A DNA stretch of 64,000 nucleotides from CAXBCP01 sp963977005 (GTDB lineage: Bacteria; Pseudomonadota; Alphaproteobacteria; MPNO01; UBA830), in contig CAXBMQ010000016.1 in assembly GCA_963977005.1 (NCBI GenBank), positions 1-64,000 of the forward strand, in the 5' to 3' direction. This document shows, one piece after another, positions 16,121-24,620 of the stretch (the first letter of the stretch is position 1; each line of letters begins with the position of its first letter). Both the position numbers and the translations under genes were made by a program. The notes beneath the pieces were generated by a model that searched no databases, had not been told where the DNA came from, and worked only from the letters and a program-made list of their open reading frames with translations.

Positions 16121-16887
16121 CCGGCCTCCGCTGGATGCGGCCAGCGATCGTTTTTATCGGTCTCGTGGCGGGCTGGCAGGCGGTCGTAATGCTTTCGGGC
16201 GTACCGGCGTTTATTCTCCCCGCCCCCGCCGATGTTGCCGCTGCCCTGCTTCGCCGGGGCGACATCATTCTTGATAACGCCTGGGTGACCGCGATCGAAA
16301 TCACGGCCGGTTTCGCAATCGGTAGCGGCATCGGCATTGTCAGCGCATTGACGATGAGTCTCTTCAAACCGGCGCGGGAGTGGCTGATGCCGGTATTCGT
16401 CGTCAGCCAGGCCATCCCGGTCTTTGCCGTCGCGCCTGTCCTGGTGCTCTGGCTCGGATACGGCATGGAATCGAAAATAGCGATGGCGGTTCTGATCATT
16501 TACTTCCCGGTGACGGCGGCGTTTTACGACGGGCTGCGCAGACTCCAGCCGGGCTGGACCGACATGGCGCATGTCATGAATGCCTCGCGCTGGATGGAAC
16601 TCCGCCATATCCGCGTGCCGGCGGCACTTCCCGCACTCGGGTCGGGACTGCGCGTCGCGGCAGCCGTCGCACCGATTGGCGCGGTTGTCGGCGAATGGGT
16701 CGGATCCAGTGCCGGGCTCGGTTACCTGATGCTTCACGCGAATGCGCGCGTCCAGATCGACCTGATGTTCGCCGCGCTGTTCGTGCTCGCGATAATCGCC
16801 TGCGCTTTCTATTTCACGATCGACGCCATTGTGCGGCGGATGACGCCGTGGCAACCGGAATCCCAACCTGACGAGGAAACAAGATGA
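16117..16887 (+). CDS. thiX: ABC transporter permease for thiamine pyrimidine precursor
   Basis: This 256-residue inner-membrane permease of the binding-protein-dependent (SsuC/TauC/ThiX) type has about six hydrophobic segments. The cytoplasmic EAA-like loop lies at VMNASRWMELRHIRVPAALP. An N-terminal anchor (AIVFIGLVAGWQAVVML) precedes the channel domain. It overlaps both neighbours by four bases, so all three transporter genes are translationally coupled under the upstream TPP riboswitch. Confidence 0.92.
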   Translation: MTGLRWMRPAIVFIGLVAGWQAVVMLSGVPAFILPAPADVAAALLRRGDIILDNAWVTAIEITAGFAIGSGIGIVSALTMSLFKPAREWLMPVFVVSQAIPVFAVAPVLVLWLGYGMESKIAMAVLIIYFPVTAAFYDGLRRLQPGWTDMAHVMNASRWMELRHIRVPAALPALGSGLRVAAAVAPIGAVVGEWVGSSAGLGYLMLHANARVQIDLMFAALFVLAIIACAFYFTIDAIVRRMTPWQPESQPDEETR

Positions 16888-17825
16888 AAAAAATTGCGAT
16901 ATCGATACTTGCGGCTGTTGCCGTGAGCCTGGCGACGCCGGCATCGGCGGCGGACAAAATCACTGTTCTGCTGGACTGGTTTATCAATCCGGACCATGCG
17001 CCGCTCTATGTCGCGCTTGAACGCGGGTACTTCCGCGACGCAGGTCTCGACGTCGAATTCAAGGCGCCCGCGGACCCGAACGATCCGCCCAAGCTGGTCG
17101 CCGCCGGGAAAGCGGATCTTGCCGTCACCTATCAGCCGAATCTCCACACCCAGATCGACCGTGGCCTGCCGCTTGTCCGCGTCGCAACGCTCGTTGCAAC
17201 GCCGCTGAATTCGCTGGTCGTTCTTAAAGACAGCGGCATCGACTCGATCGCGGACCTGAAGGGCAAGACGGTGGGTTTTTCGGTCGGCGGATTCGAGGAT
17301 GCAATCCTGAATGCCATGCTGGGAAAACACGGGCTCACACTCAAGGACATCAAGCTGGTCAACGTCAATTTTTCGCTGTCACCGGCCCTGATATCGAAAA
17401 AAGTGGACGCGGTTATCGGCGCGTACCGCAACTTCGAGCTTAACCAGCTCGATATCCTCAATCGACCGGGTCGCGCGTTCTATGTCGAAGAACAGGGCGT
17501 CCCCGCATACGATGAACTGATCGTCGTCGCCAATGCGAACGAGATTTCAAAGACCTATATCCGCAAATTCGTCGATGCGATGGAACGCGGTGTCCAGTAT
17601 CTGGTCAATCACCCGGACGAAAGCTGGAAACTGTTTATAAGAGGACGCAGTCAGCTCGATGACGAACTGAACAGGCGCGCGTGGCGCGATACGCTGCCGC
17701 GCTTCTCGCTGCGACCGGGGGCACTCGATCGAAACCGCTACACGGTCTTCGCTGCTTTCCTGAAAGCACAGGGACTGATCGCGAAAATTCCGCCGCTCGA
17801 CCGCTATGCAATAGAGACGAAGTAA
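16884..17825 (+). CDS. thiY: ABC transporter substrate-binding protein for thiamine pyrimidine precursor (NMT1/THI5-like)
   Basis: This 313-residue periplasmic protein has a signal peptide (MKKIAISILAAVAVSLATPASA) and the NMT1 fold. The hallmark N-terminal segment ITVLLDWFINPDHAPLYVAL matches ThiY and the yeast THI5 family, which bind pyrimidine ligands. Other family segments are AVTYQPNLHTQIDRGLP and GKTVGFSVGGFEDAILNAML. Position in a TPP-riboswitch operon with ATPase and permease makes HMP or formylaminopyrimidine the likely ligand. A small hairpin (gacg-taaa-cgtc) lies after the stop. Confidence 0.92.
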   Translation: MKKIAISILAAVAVSLATPASAADKITVLLDWFINPDHAPLYVALERGYFRDAGLDVEFKAPADPNDPPKLVAAGKADLAVTYQPNLHTQIDRGLPLVRVATLVATPLNSLVVLKDSGIDSIADLKGKTVGFSVGGFEDAILNAMLGKHGLTLKDIKLVNVNFSLSPALISKKVDAVIGAYRNFELNQLDILNRPGRAFYVEEQGVPAYDELIVVANANEISKTYIRKFVDAMERGVQYLVNHPDESWKLFIRGRSQLDDELNRRAWRDTLPRFSLRPGALDRNRYTVFAAFLKAQGLIAKIPPLDRYAIETK

Positions 17826-17873
17826 CGGGTTTCGGGTCGTGCAATTGACGTAAACGTCGTTAAGCGGACGGCC

Positions 17874-18419
17874 CTAAATGGGATCGGTTGCCCTGACCTC
17901 TGTCGCCTGAAGGCCCTTCGGGCCGTCCGCCAACCGCACTTCCACGGACTGTCCGGTAATCAGGCCGTTCAGCCCGGCCCGACGGAGGGTAACCATGTGC
18001 ACGAACACATCGCCGTCCGTCCCGTCGGGACAGACAAAACCGAAGCCTTTATGCGGATTGAACCACTTGACGGTCGCCTTGACGAATTCACCGCCCTCAC
18101 CCTCGGCAAAGGCAGGCGCACCTTCCATCTCACCAGCCGCCCGAATGGCGGCTTCTTCGGTCGCCGTCGAGGTATCGACAGACTCGATCGCAAGGCACTG
18201 TATTCCTTTAGCGCCCTTTACGGCAACACATTCGACGGTCGATCCCGGCGGCAGCTGTTCGTAGCCAGCCTGCCGCAGAACGGTCATATGCAAAAAGACG
18301 TCCGATGTCCCGTCTTCCGGTGATACAAATCCGTAGCCTCTGACTACATTGAACCACTTTACGGTACCGCGAATTCTTGCCGATTCGACCGATTCTGGAA
18401 TCGTTACGGTTTCGGTCAA
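17874..18419 (-). CDS. Tandem cold-shock-domain protein
   Basis: This is a 181-residue protein with two complete cold-shock domains. The first has KWFNVVRGYGFVSPEDG and DVFLHM, the second KWFNPHKGFGFVCPDG and DVFVHM; these are RNP1 and RNP2. An acidic/Ala-rich linker joins them. Such double-CSD proteins bind single-stranded nucleic acid and are common in Alphaproteobacteria. The frame opens at a GTG at 18449, but the TTG at 18419 is preferred because GGGGAGA lies eight bases upstream. It is convergent with thiY and divergent from the antiporter operon. Confidence 0.92.
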   Translation of the reverse strand: MTETVTIPESVESARIRGTVKWFNVVRGYGFVSPEDGTSDVFLHMTVLRQAGYEQLPPGSTVECVAVKGAKGIQCLAIESVDTSTATEEAAIRAAGEMEGAPAFAEGEGGEFVKATVKWFNPHKGFGFVCPDGTDGDVFVHMVTLRRAGLNGLITGQSVEVRLADGPKGLQATEVRATDPI

Positions 18420-18758
18420 CGCCGACTCTCCCCACCAACATAAACGCACTTAAGTCTTTGTTATAGCATCGCGGTTTGTCATTACGGAAACATTTTTTGC
18501 CGCGATTATTATTCTTATCAACTTGAAATAGCTTGAAACATATCGGTTCGAGCCCGACTCGGCTCGACAAACGCTCGCCTCTCGGCAGGTATTTCTCGGC
18601 GCAGCGAGACCTCTCCGGCTACCCGACAAGGAAATTTCCCGGTTTTGATTGATAAACGCGCACCAGCCTTATAATTTGGGCGAGCGAAAAAGTGCAGACC
18701 ACCTTAAACCCGTCCATACGAGACGGGCCGGATAAAACATCAGCATTGGGGCCTCGCG
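18420..18758. other. Divergent regulatory region between cold-shock and antiporter genes
   Basis: About 340 bp without a gene. It is AT-richer than its surroundings and contains a perfect TATAAT on the plus strand at 18670. The part next to the cold-shock gene (roughly 18440-18560) is a candidate long 5' leader, as seen for many csp mRNAs, but no defined thermosensor fold could be established by eye. Confidence 0.45.
18645..18675 (+). promoter_or_regulatory. Possible sigma-70 promoter of the Mrp-type antiporter operon
   Basis: TATAAT at 18670-18675 is a perfect -10 hexamer. The -35 could be TTGATT at 18645-18650 (spacing 19) or TTGATA at 18649-18654 (spacing 15); neither spacing is ideal. 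It lies about 85 bp before the first gene of the operon. Confidence 0.45.
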
Positions 18759-19235
18759 TTGGTTCACGCGGTATCACTCGGATTGATCCTATTTGCATCC
18801 TGGCTACTCATGTCCGGGATATTCGTGCCGCTTATCCTGATTCTCGGAATATTGTCCTGCGCCATCGTCGTCGTAATCGCCATGCGCATGGATGTCATCG
18901 ACCATGAAGCGGTTCCGGTCCACCTGACATTCAAGGTACTGCTCTACTGGCCCTGGTTGCTGTGGGAAATCGTCAAAGCCAATGTCGACGTCACCAAGCG
19001 CGTTCTGGGCTTCGAGCCGATCAGCCCGACGATGGTGAGGATCCGCGCGACCCAGAAAACCGATCTGGGCCTCGTGATCTTTGCGAACTCGATCACCCTC
19101 ACGCCGGGGACCATCTCGATCGATGTCGAGGAAGACGGCTACATTCTGGTGCACGCGCTATCGCGGGACGGCACCGTCGGTCTTGAGGGCGGCGACATGG
19201 ATCGCCGCGTTACCGAACTGGAAGGGCACGACTGA
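18759..19235 (+). CDS. mrpE: Multisubunit cation/proton antiporter subunit MrpE
   Basis: This 158-residue membrane protein is the MNHE family. It has two or three N-terminal hydrophobic helices, then the family core VLLYWPWLLWEIVKANVDVTK and FANSITLTPGTISIDVE, ending with DMDRRVTELEG. The start is taken as TTG at 18759; an in-frame ATG at 18810 would remove the first helix. No ATG or GTG exists upstream in frame before a stop. It is the first of ten coupled genes and overlaps mrpF by one base. Confidence 0.9.
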   Translation: MVHAVSLGLILFASWLLMSGIFVPLILILGILSCAIVVVIAMRMDVIDHEAVPVHLTFKVLLYWPWLLWEIVKANVDVTKRVLGFEPISPTMVRIRATQKTDLGLVIFANSITLTPGTISIDVEEDGYILVHALSRDGTVGLEGGDMDRRVTELEGHD

Positions 19236-19564
19236 TGTTCGCTGCCGCCGCAATCGCTATCCTGCTCACCATGGCGCTCGCCCTCCTCCGCGCGTTCATG
19301 GGACCGACGCTCTACGACCGGATTCTCGCGGTCAACATGTTCGGTACCAAAACGGTTCTGATCATCGCGGTTCTCGGTTTCCTGATGGGCCGGCCCGATT
19401 TTCTCGACATCGCACTGGTCTATGCCCTGATCAATTTCATCGGGGTAATTGCGCTGCTCAAATATTTCAAATACGGCAATCTTGCGATCGGTCCCGGCGA
19501 AGCCGCCGGCAAAGCCGAAGCGGAGTCACCGCCGACGGCTTCCGGCGACGGACGCGACACATGA
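19235..19564 (+). CDS. mrpF: Multisubunit cation/proton antiporter subunit MrpF
   Basis: This 109-residue protein has three hydrophobic helices. It contains the MrpF signature RAFMGPTLYDRILAVNMFGT and ends its membrane part with ALVYALINFIGVIALLKYF. The remaining 30 residues form a charged tail. It overlaps both neighbours, with its ATG sharing one base with the previous stop and its stop overlapping the next ATG. Confidence 0.92.
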   Translation: MFAAAAIAILLTMALALLRAFMGPTLYDRILAVNMFGTKTVLIIAVLGFLMGRPDFLDIALVYALINFIGVIALLKYFKYGNLAIGPGEAAGKAEAESPPTASGDGRDT

Positions 19565-19911
19565 CCGAACAGATCGTCGATATCCTTTCCTGGGCGCTGC
19601 TTCTCGGCGGATCGTTCTTCCTGTTGGTCGGGGCGGTCGGCGTTTTGCGCCTGCCCGACCTCTATACCCGGGGTCATGCGGCAGGTATCACCGATACGAT
19701 GGGCGCGATACTGATCCTGTTCGGTCTTATGTTGCAGGGCGGATTCACCCTGATCACGGCGAAACTGCTGATGATCCTGCTGTTTCTTCTGTTTACCAGC
19801 CCGGCGGCATCGCACGCGCTCGGCAATGCCGCCTGGTCTTCCGGCCTGCGCCCGAAACTGGACGAAGACGCACCGGTCGAACAAAACGCCGAAACCGACG
19901 GGAAAGACTGA
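19561..19911 (+). CDS. mrpG: Multisubunit cation/proton antiporter subunit MrpG
   Basis: This 116-residue protein has three hydrophobic helices and the MrpG signature GAVGVLRLPDLYTRGHAAGI. TDTMGAILILFGLM and MILLFLLFTSPAASHAL complete the family pattern, followed by an acidic tail. It starts at the ATG that overlaps the end of mrpF by four bases and shares one base with the next gene. Confidence 0.92.
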   Translation: MTEQIVDILSWALLLGGSFFLLVGAVGVLRLPDLYTRGHAAGITDTMGAILILFGLMLQGGFTLITAKLLMILLFLLFTSPAASHALGNAAWSSGLRPKLDEDAPVEQNAETDGKD

Positions 19912-20474
19912 TGGAAGAAGCAATCGATATCATCATCCTCGGTCTTATGACGGCAACGGTCATTGGCATCGTCGTGATGCGGAACCTGCTTGCCGTCGTG
20001 ATGCTGAGCGGGATTTACAGCCTTCTGGCCGCGTCGATTTTCGTCGCCCTGGATGCGGTCGACGTCGCCTTCACCGAAGCCGCGGTCGGTGCGGGCATAT
20101 CGACCGTTCTGTTTATCGGCACGCTCGCGCTGACGACGCGTATTGAAAAACGCCCCGCGCACAAGCCGATCCTGCCGTTGTTTGTCTGCATCGTCACCGG
20201 CGCCGTCCTGATGTACGGCAGCCTCGACATGGCGCGGTTCGGCGACCCGAACGCGACGACCAACCAGCATGTCGCGCCGTACTATCTGGAGAATACGAAG
20301 AAAGATACCGGGGTCCCGAACGTCGTGACGGCCGTGCTCGCAAGCTATCGCGGTTACGATACGCTCGGCGAGGTGACGGTGATCTTCACGGCAGGGATCG
20401 GCGTCATCCTGCTGCTCGGAAGCTGGCGACGGGGTCTGCGGACACCTGCGCCCCATCACAAGGATGAGGCATGA
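19911..20474 (+). CDS. Antiporter subunit with MbhD/MbhE-like domains (C-terminal MrpA equivalent)
   Basis: This 187-residue membrane protein joins two elements that are separate in archaeal Mbh complexes. The N-terminal half (VMRNLLAVVMLSGIYSLLAA and DAVDVAFTEAAVGAGISTVL) is the MbhD/DUF4040 unit; the acidic TEAAVG helix is its hallmark. The C-terminal part (TAVLASYRGYDTLGEVTVI) matches the MbhE-like end of MrpA, next to the MrpB domain. In classical Mrp these elements form the tail of MrpA. Here they are a stand-alone gene between mrpG and mrpB. Confidence 0.85.
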   Translation: MEEAIDIIILGLMTATVIGIVVMRNLLAVVMLSGIYSLLAASIFVALDAVDVAFTEAAVGAGISTVLFIGTLALTTRIEKRPAHKPILPLFVCIVTGAVLMYGSLDMARFGDPNATTNQHVAPYYLENTKKDTGVPNVVTAVLASYRGYDTLGEVTVIFTAGIGVILLLGSWRRGLRTPAPHHKDEA

Positions 20475-20890
20475 GGGAATATCTCGTTCTTCGCGTCATC
20501 ACGAAGCTCCTGTTCCCGTTTATCCTGCTCTTTGCGCTCTACGTGCAATTCCACGGGGATTTCGGGCCCGGCGGCGGCTTTCAGGCCGGGGTGATTTTCG
20601 CTGCGTCTTTCATTCTGTATTCGATGGTTTTCGGCGTTCATTCGGCCCAGCGTATCCTGCCGGAGGGAATCCTGCGCGCCGGTATCGCGGGCGGCGTGCT
20701 GATCTACGCCTCGGTCGGCGTGATCGATCTCCTGCTCGGGGCGAATTATCTCGATTACAGCCCGATGGCGGCCCATGCGAAAGAAGGTCAACACCTCGGT
20801 ATTTTTCTGGTTGAGCTTGGCGTCGGAGTAACCGTTGCCTCGGTAATGATGACCGTTTTCTTCACGTTCGCAACCTGGCGAGAGGAATGA
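20471..20890 (+). CDS. mrpB: Multisubunit cation/proton antiporter subunit MrpB (MnhB domain)
   Basis: This 139-residue protein has four hydrophobic helices. It carries the MnhB core VQFHGDFGPGGGFQAGVIFA, and ends with FLVELGVGVTVASVMMTVFFTFA. The ATG overlaps the previous stop by four bases. It corresponds to MbhF in archaeal membrane-bound hydrogenases. Confidence 0.92.
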   Translation: MREYLVLRVITKLLFPFILLFALYVQFHGDFGPGGGFQAGVIFAASFILYSMVFGVHSAQRILPEGILRAGIAGGVLIYASVGVIDLLLGANYLDYSPMAAHAKEGQHLGIFLVELGVGVTVASVMMTVFFTFATWREE

Positions 20891-20919
20891 CCGGGCGTGA
20901 GGAATAGGGAACTGGCACC

Positions 20920-21276
20920 GTGGTAGATATTCTCGGACTGTACAATTACTGGATCGTCATATTTCTGGCGATGGCGGGTATGTATATCGTCATCGCCCGC
21001 GGCAACCTGATCAAGAAACTGGTCGGTCTTAACGTCTTTCAGGCGTCCGTCTTTGTCCTCTATATCTCGTTCGGCAAGGTCACGGGGGGCACCGCGCCGA
21101 TCCTTGTCAAAGGGGTCGTCAGCTATTCGAACCCCCTTCCCCACGTGCTCATCCTGACGGCAATCGTGGTCGGCGTCGCGACAACGGCGCTTGGCCTCGC
21201 ACTCGTCGTCCGGATCCGGCGCGAATACGGTACGATCGAGGAAGAAGACATCCATTCCCAGGACGAGAGTATGTAA
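20920..21276 (+). CDS. mrpC: Multisubunit cation/proton antiporter subunit MrpC (NuoK-like)
   Basis: This 118-residue NuoK-type protein has three helices. Family segments are GMYIVIARGNLIKKLVGLNVF and LPHVLILTAIVVGVATTALG, with the conserved ending of helix 3 and a basic/acidic tail. The GTG start at 20920 follows AGGGA with nine-base spacing. The 29-bp gap before it is among the few non-overlapping junctions of the operon. Confidence 0.92.
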   Translation: MVDILGLYNYWIVIFLAMAGMYIVIARGNLIKKLVGLNVFQASVFVLYISFGKVTGGTAPILVKGVVSYSNPLPHVLILTAIVVGVATTALGLALVVRIRREYGTIEEEDIHSQDESM

Positions 21277-22754
21277 TGTTAAGCTCTCATCTCCCCGTCC
21301 TCGTTATCATTATCCCGCTGATCGCGGCGCCGCTCTGCATTCTGTTTCGCGGCAAGGACCAGGCCTTCGGCATCGCGCTGCTGGCAACCTGGGGATCGTT
21401 CGCCTGCGCCTGCTTAATCGCCGCACGCGTGATGGCGGGCGGTACGCTGTCATACGAACTGGGCGGCTGGCCACCACCCATCGGCATCGAATTGCGGATC
21501 GACGCGCTGAACGCATTTGTCCTGCTGATCGTTTCCGGAATAGGCTCGGTCGTTGCGCCGTATTCGAGAAGCTCGCTGCTGCTCGAATACGTCGAAGACC
21601 GTGCGTACATGTTCTACAGTTCATACCTGCTGTGCCTGTGCGGACTGATGGGTGTGTCGGTGACCGGCGACGCGTTCAATCTTTTCGTCTTCCTCGAAAT
21701 CTCGTCGCTGTCATCGTATGTGCTGATCGCGCTCGGCTTCGACCGCCGTGCCCTGACGGCATCCTACCAGTACCTGATTATGGGCACGATCGGCGCGACC
21801 TTCATCGTGATCTCGATCGGTCTGCTTTACCAGGCGACGGGTACGCTCAATATGGCGGATATCGCGGCCCGCCTGCCCGAACACGGTTACGACCGAACGG
21901 TGATCGCCGCGTTCGCCTTCCTTGTTATCGGCGCCGGCCTGAAGATCGCGCTGTTCCCGCTGCATCAGTGGCTGCCCAACGCCTATACCTATGCGCCGAG
22001 TACGGTAACGGCATTCCTCGCGGCGACCGCTACCAAGGTGTCCGTCTATATCCTGCTGCGGTTCCTGTTCACGGTATTCGGCGTGAAGTTCTCGTTCGAA
22101 ATCCTGCCCACCGCCACACCGCTGCTGATTCTGGCCATTCTGGCGATGTTCATTCCGTCGATCGTCGCCTGCTTCCAGAAGAACGTCAAAAAGGTGCTCG
22201 CCTATTCGTCGGTCGCGCAGATCGGCTACATGGTTCTCGGCATAAGTTTCGTGACCGTCACGGGGCTGACCGCCGGTATTCTCCACCTGTTCAATCACGC
22301 CCTCATGAAAGGCGCGCTGTTCCTTGTCCTGGGCGCCGTTTTCTACCGGATCGGGTCATGCAACATCGACCGGATGGCCGGCCTCGCGCGCACCATGCCG
22401 TGGACGATGGCGGCCTTCGTCGGCGGCGGGTTAAGCCTGATCGGCATTCCGATGACGGCCGGCTTTATCAGCAAGTGGTACCTGATCCAGGCGTCGATTG
22501 AAAAAGGCTGGTGGTATGTTGCCGTGCTGATTGTCGCCAGTTCGCTGATCGCCGTGATCTATATCTGGCGCGTGATCGAATCGGCCTATTTCCGCGACCC
22601 ACCGGACGACCTGACAAACGTCAAGGAAGCGCCGCTCAGCCTGCTGATCCCGGCGTGGATACTGGTGCTGGGGAACGTGTATTTCGGTATTGAAACCTCC
22701 CTGCCCGTCGGCATGGCGGAGCTTGCAGCCAGAAGCCTGATGGGGGCCAGCTAA
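21276..22754 (+). CDS. mrpD: Multisubunit cation/proton antiporter subunit MrpD (first antiporter-like subunit)
   Basis: This 492-residue protein of about 14 helices is the proton-conducting transporter family related to NuoM/NuoN. The essential helix-5 Glu is in NLFVFLEISSLSSYVLIA. The helix-7 Lys and following motif read GAGLKIALFPLHQWLPNAY, and a further channel Lys is in LFNHALMKGALFLVLGA. MAGLARTMPWTMAAF and IGIPMTAGFISKWYL are characteristic of MrpD. It overlaps both neighbours by one base. Confidence 0.92.
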   Translation: MLSSHLPVLVIIIPLIAAPLCILFRGKDQAFGIALLATWGSFACACLIAARVMAGGTLSYELGGWPPPIGIELRIDALNAFVLLIVSGIGSVVAPYSRSSLLLEYVEDRAYMFYSSYLLCLCGLMGVSVTGDAFNLFVFLEISSLSSYVLIALGFDRRALTASYQYLIMGTIGATFIVISIGLLYQATGTLNMADIAARLPEHGYDRTVIAAFAFLVIGAGLKIALFPLHQWLPNAYTYAPSTVTAFLAATATKVSVYILLRFLFTVFGVKFSFEILPTATPLLILAILAMFIPSIVACFQKNVKKVLAYSSVAQIGYMVLGISFVTVTGLTAGILHLFNHALMKGALFLVLGAVFYRIGSCNIDRMAGLARTMPWTMAAFVGGGLSLIGIPMTAGFISKWYLIQASIEKGWWYVAVLIVASSLIAVIYIWRVIESAYFRDPPDDLTNVKEAPLSLLIPAWILVLGNVYFGIETSLPVGMAELAARSLMGAS

Positions 22755-24304
22755 TGCAGTCCCAGATCTATATCGGGCTCGCCATCGTCCTGCCCCTGAT
22801 CGGCACCATCATGATCTGGATGTCGGGAAACCGGCCGAACCAGCGTGAAGTCGTCACGATCATCACCGCAGGGCTGACCTTCCTCTGCGTGCTTCAGCTC
22901 CTGCCGCCGGTTCTTGCCGGCGAACAGCCCGAGCTGCGCATAACCGAACTGCTGCCCGGCCTCGAACTCGCGTTCAGGATCGAACCGCTTGGCATGATGT
23001 TCGCCCTGATCGCCTCGTTCCTCTGGATTATCACGTCGTTTTACGCCATCGGGTACATGCGCGGACATCACGAACCGAACCAGACCCGGTTCTACATGTG
23101 CTTCGCGATCGCGATTTCGAGCGCGCTGGCGATTGCGTTCTCCGGCAATATGTTCACCCTGTTCATCGCCTACGAGGTGCTGACGCTGTCGACCTATCCC
23201 CTGGTCACCCACAGCCAGACCGACGAAGCCCGCCGCGCCGGTCGCGTGTATCTCGGTATCCTGATGTCGACCTCCATCGGCCTGCTGATGATCGGCGTGA
23301 TCTGGACCTGGGCCGCGACCGGCACACTGGACTTTACACCCGGCGGCATTCTGAAAGGCAAGATCGACGACGGCCTCGTGATCGTTCTGCTGTTTCTCTA
23401 CATGTACGGTATCGGCAAGGCGGCACTGATGCCGATCCATCGATGGCTGCCCGCGGCCATGGTGGCGCCGACGCCGGTCAGCGCCCTGCTTCATGCGGTC
23501 GCGGTCGTCAAAGCCGGTGTGTTCACGGTGCTCAAGGTCATCATCTATATTTTCGGTGCCGACTTCCTGACCGAAACCGGCGCCAGTGTCTGGCTGATGT
23601 ATGTGGCCGGCGCGACGGTGCTGTTGGCATCGCTGGTCGCCCTGACCAAGGACAACCTCAAGGCCCGTCTCGCCTATTCGACAATCAGCCAGCTTGCCTA
23701 TGTCGTGCTCGCCGGCGCGCTTGCGACGTCGCACAGCCTTGTCGGCGGCGCGATGCACATTGCCATGCACGCCTTCGGCAAGATCACGCTGTTCTTCTGC
23801 GCCGGGGCGATCATGGTCGCATCGCACAAGACCGAGATCAGCCAGATGCGCGGGCTGGGCTGGCGCATGCCCTTCACCTTCGCCGCCTTCCTGATCGGCG
23901 CATTGAGCGTAATCGGCCTGCCGCCCCTCGGCGGTTCGTGGAGCAAGTGGTATATCGCGCTTGGCGCGGCAGATGCGGATCAACTGATCTTCATCGCCGT
24001 TCTGATGATCTCGTCATTGTTGAACATCGCCTACCTGATCCCGGTATTCGCCCGCGGCTTCTTCGGCCCGCGCGAAGAGGAACAAGCCCAAATGGCCAAC
24101 GGGCATGACGAAGCGCATGACGATGGCGGGCACTACGGCGCAGAACAGGAAGACCACGACGCGACACACGTAGTGTCGGGCAAACGCATCGCCGAAGCGC
24201 CGCTGTTCTGCGTAGTCCCGCTCTGGATTACCGCCCTCGGCTGCCTCGCCCTGTTCGTCTATGCGGACCGGCTCTACAACATGCTTTCACCGATCGTGAA
24301 GTGA
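22754..24304 (+). CDS. Antiporter-like subunit of NuoL/MrpA-N type (second antiporter-like subunit)
   Basis: This is a 516-residue polytopic protein. The channel Glu is in LFIAYEVLTLSTYPLV and the Lys motif in GIGKAALMPIHRWLPAAM. The segment SALLHAVAVVKAGVF is the NuoL/MrpA signature, which differs from MrpD, so it likely stands for the N-terminal part of MrpA whose C-terminal part is the gene at 19911. Between helices near the C-terminus is a His/Asp/Glu-rich loop (about residues 447-470), possibly metal- or pH-sensing. An alternative label is a second MrpD. Confidence 0.85.
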   Translation: MQSQIYIGLAIVLPLIGTIMIWMSGNRPNQREVVTIITAGLTFLCVLQLLPPVLAGEQPELRITELLPGLELAFRIEPLGMMFALIASFLWIITSFYAIGYMRGHHEPNQTRFYMCFAIAISSALAIAFSGNMFTLFIAYEVLTLSTYPLVTHSQTDEARRAGRVYLGILMSTSIGLLMIGVIWTWAATGTLDFTPGGILKGKIDDGLVIVLLFLYMYGIGKAALMPIHRWLPAAMVAPTPVSALLHAVAVVKAGVFTVLKVIIYIFGADFLTETGASVWLMYVAGATVLLASLVALTKDNLKARLAYSTISQLAYVVLAGALATSHSLVGGAMHIAMHAFGKITLFFCAGAIMVASHKTEISQMRGLGWRMPFTFAAFLIGALSVIGLPPLGGSWSKWYIALGAADADQLIFIAVLMISSLLNIAYLIPVFARGFFGPREEEQAQMANGHDEAHDDGGHYGAEQEDHDATHVVSGKRIAEAPLFCVVPLWITALGCLALFVYADRLYNMLSPIVK

Positions 24305-24314
24305 GGACCCCGGT

Positions 24315-24620
24315 ATGACGGATCAATCGCCCCACAACACCGATGCCCCCAAGAGCGGTGACGGCAGGAAATACTGGCTCGACAACCCGAAAAACGTCGA
24401 CAAGGTTTACTGGAGCGTCATCCTGGTCAGCGTATTGCTGTTCTTCGCGGACGCGCTCTATCACAAACATCCCGAATTCGGAATCGAGAAGGTTTTCGGC
24501 TTCTACGGTCTGTACGGCTTTGTCGCATGCGTCGGGCTGGTGCTGGCGGCAAAGGGCATGCGCGTCCTGCTGATGCGGGACGAGGATTACTACGACGACA
24601 CGAAAAAGGGTGACTCCTGA
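24315..24620 (+). CDS. Small membrane protein within the antiporter operon, function unknown
   Basis: This 101-residue protein has a hydrophilic N-terminus, helix one at about VYWSVILVSVLLFFADAL and helix two at about GLYGFVACVGLVLAAKGM, then the acidic tail DEDYYDDTKKGDS. It matches none of the canonical MrpA-G subunits. Its place between two large antiporter subunits, ten bases after one and overlapping the next by one base, suggests a structural accessory subunit specific to this complex type. Confidence 0.8.
   Translation: MTDQSPHNTDAPKSGDGRKYWLDNPKNVDKVYWSVILVSVLLFFADALYHKHPEFGIEKVFGFYGLYGFVACVGLVLAAKGMRVLLMRDEDYYDDTKKGDS

Noticed and set aside
22751..23983. Long minus-strand frame (410 codons) opposite the NuoL-type antiporter gene
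   Set aside because: It is the reverse-frame shadow of a polytopic membrane gene; its translation is rich in His, Arg, Asp and Gln with no domain, and the plus strand encodes conserved motifs throughout.
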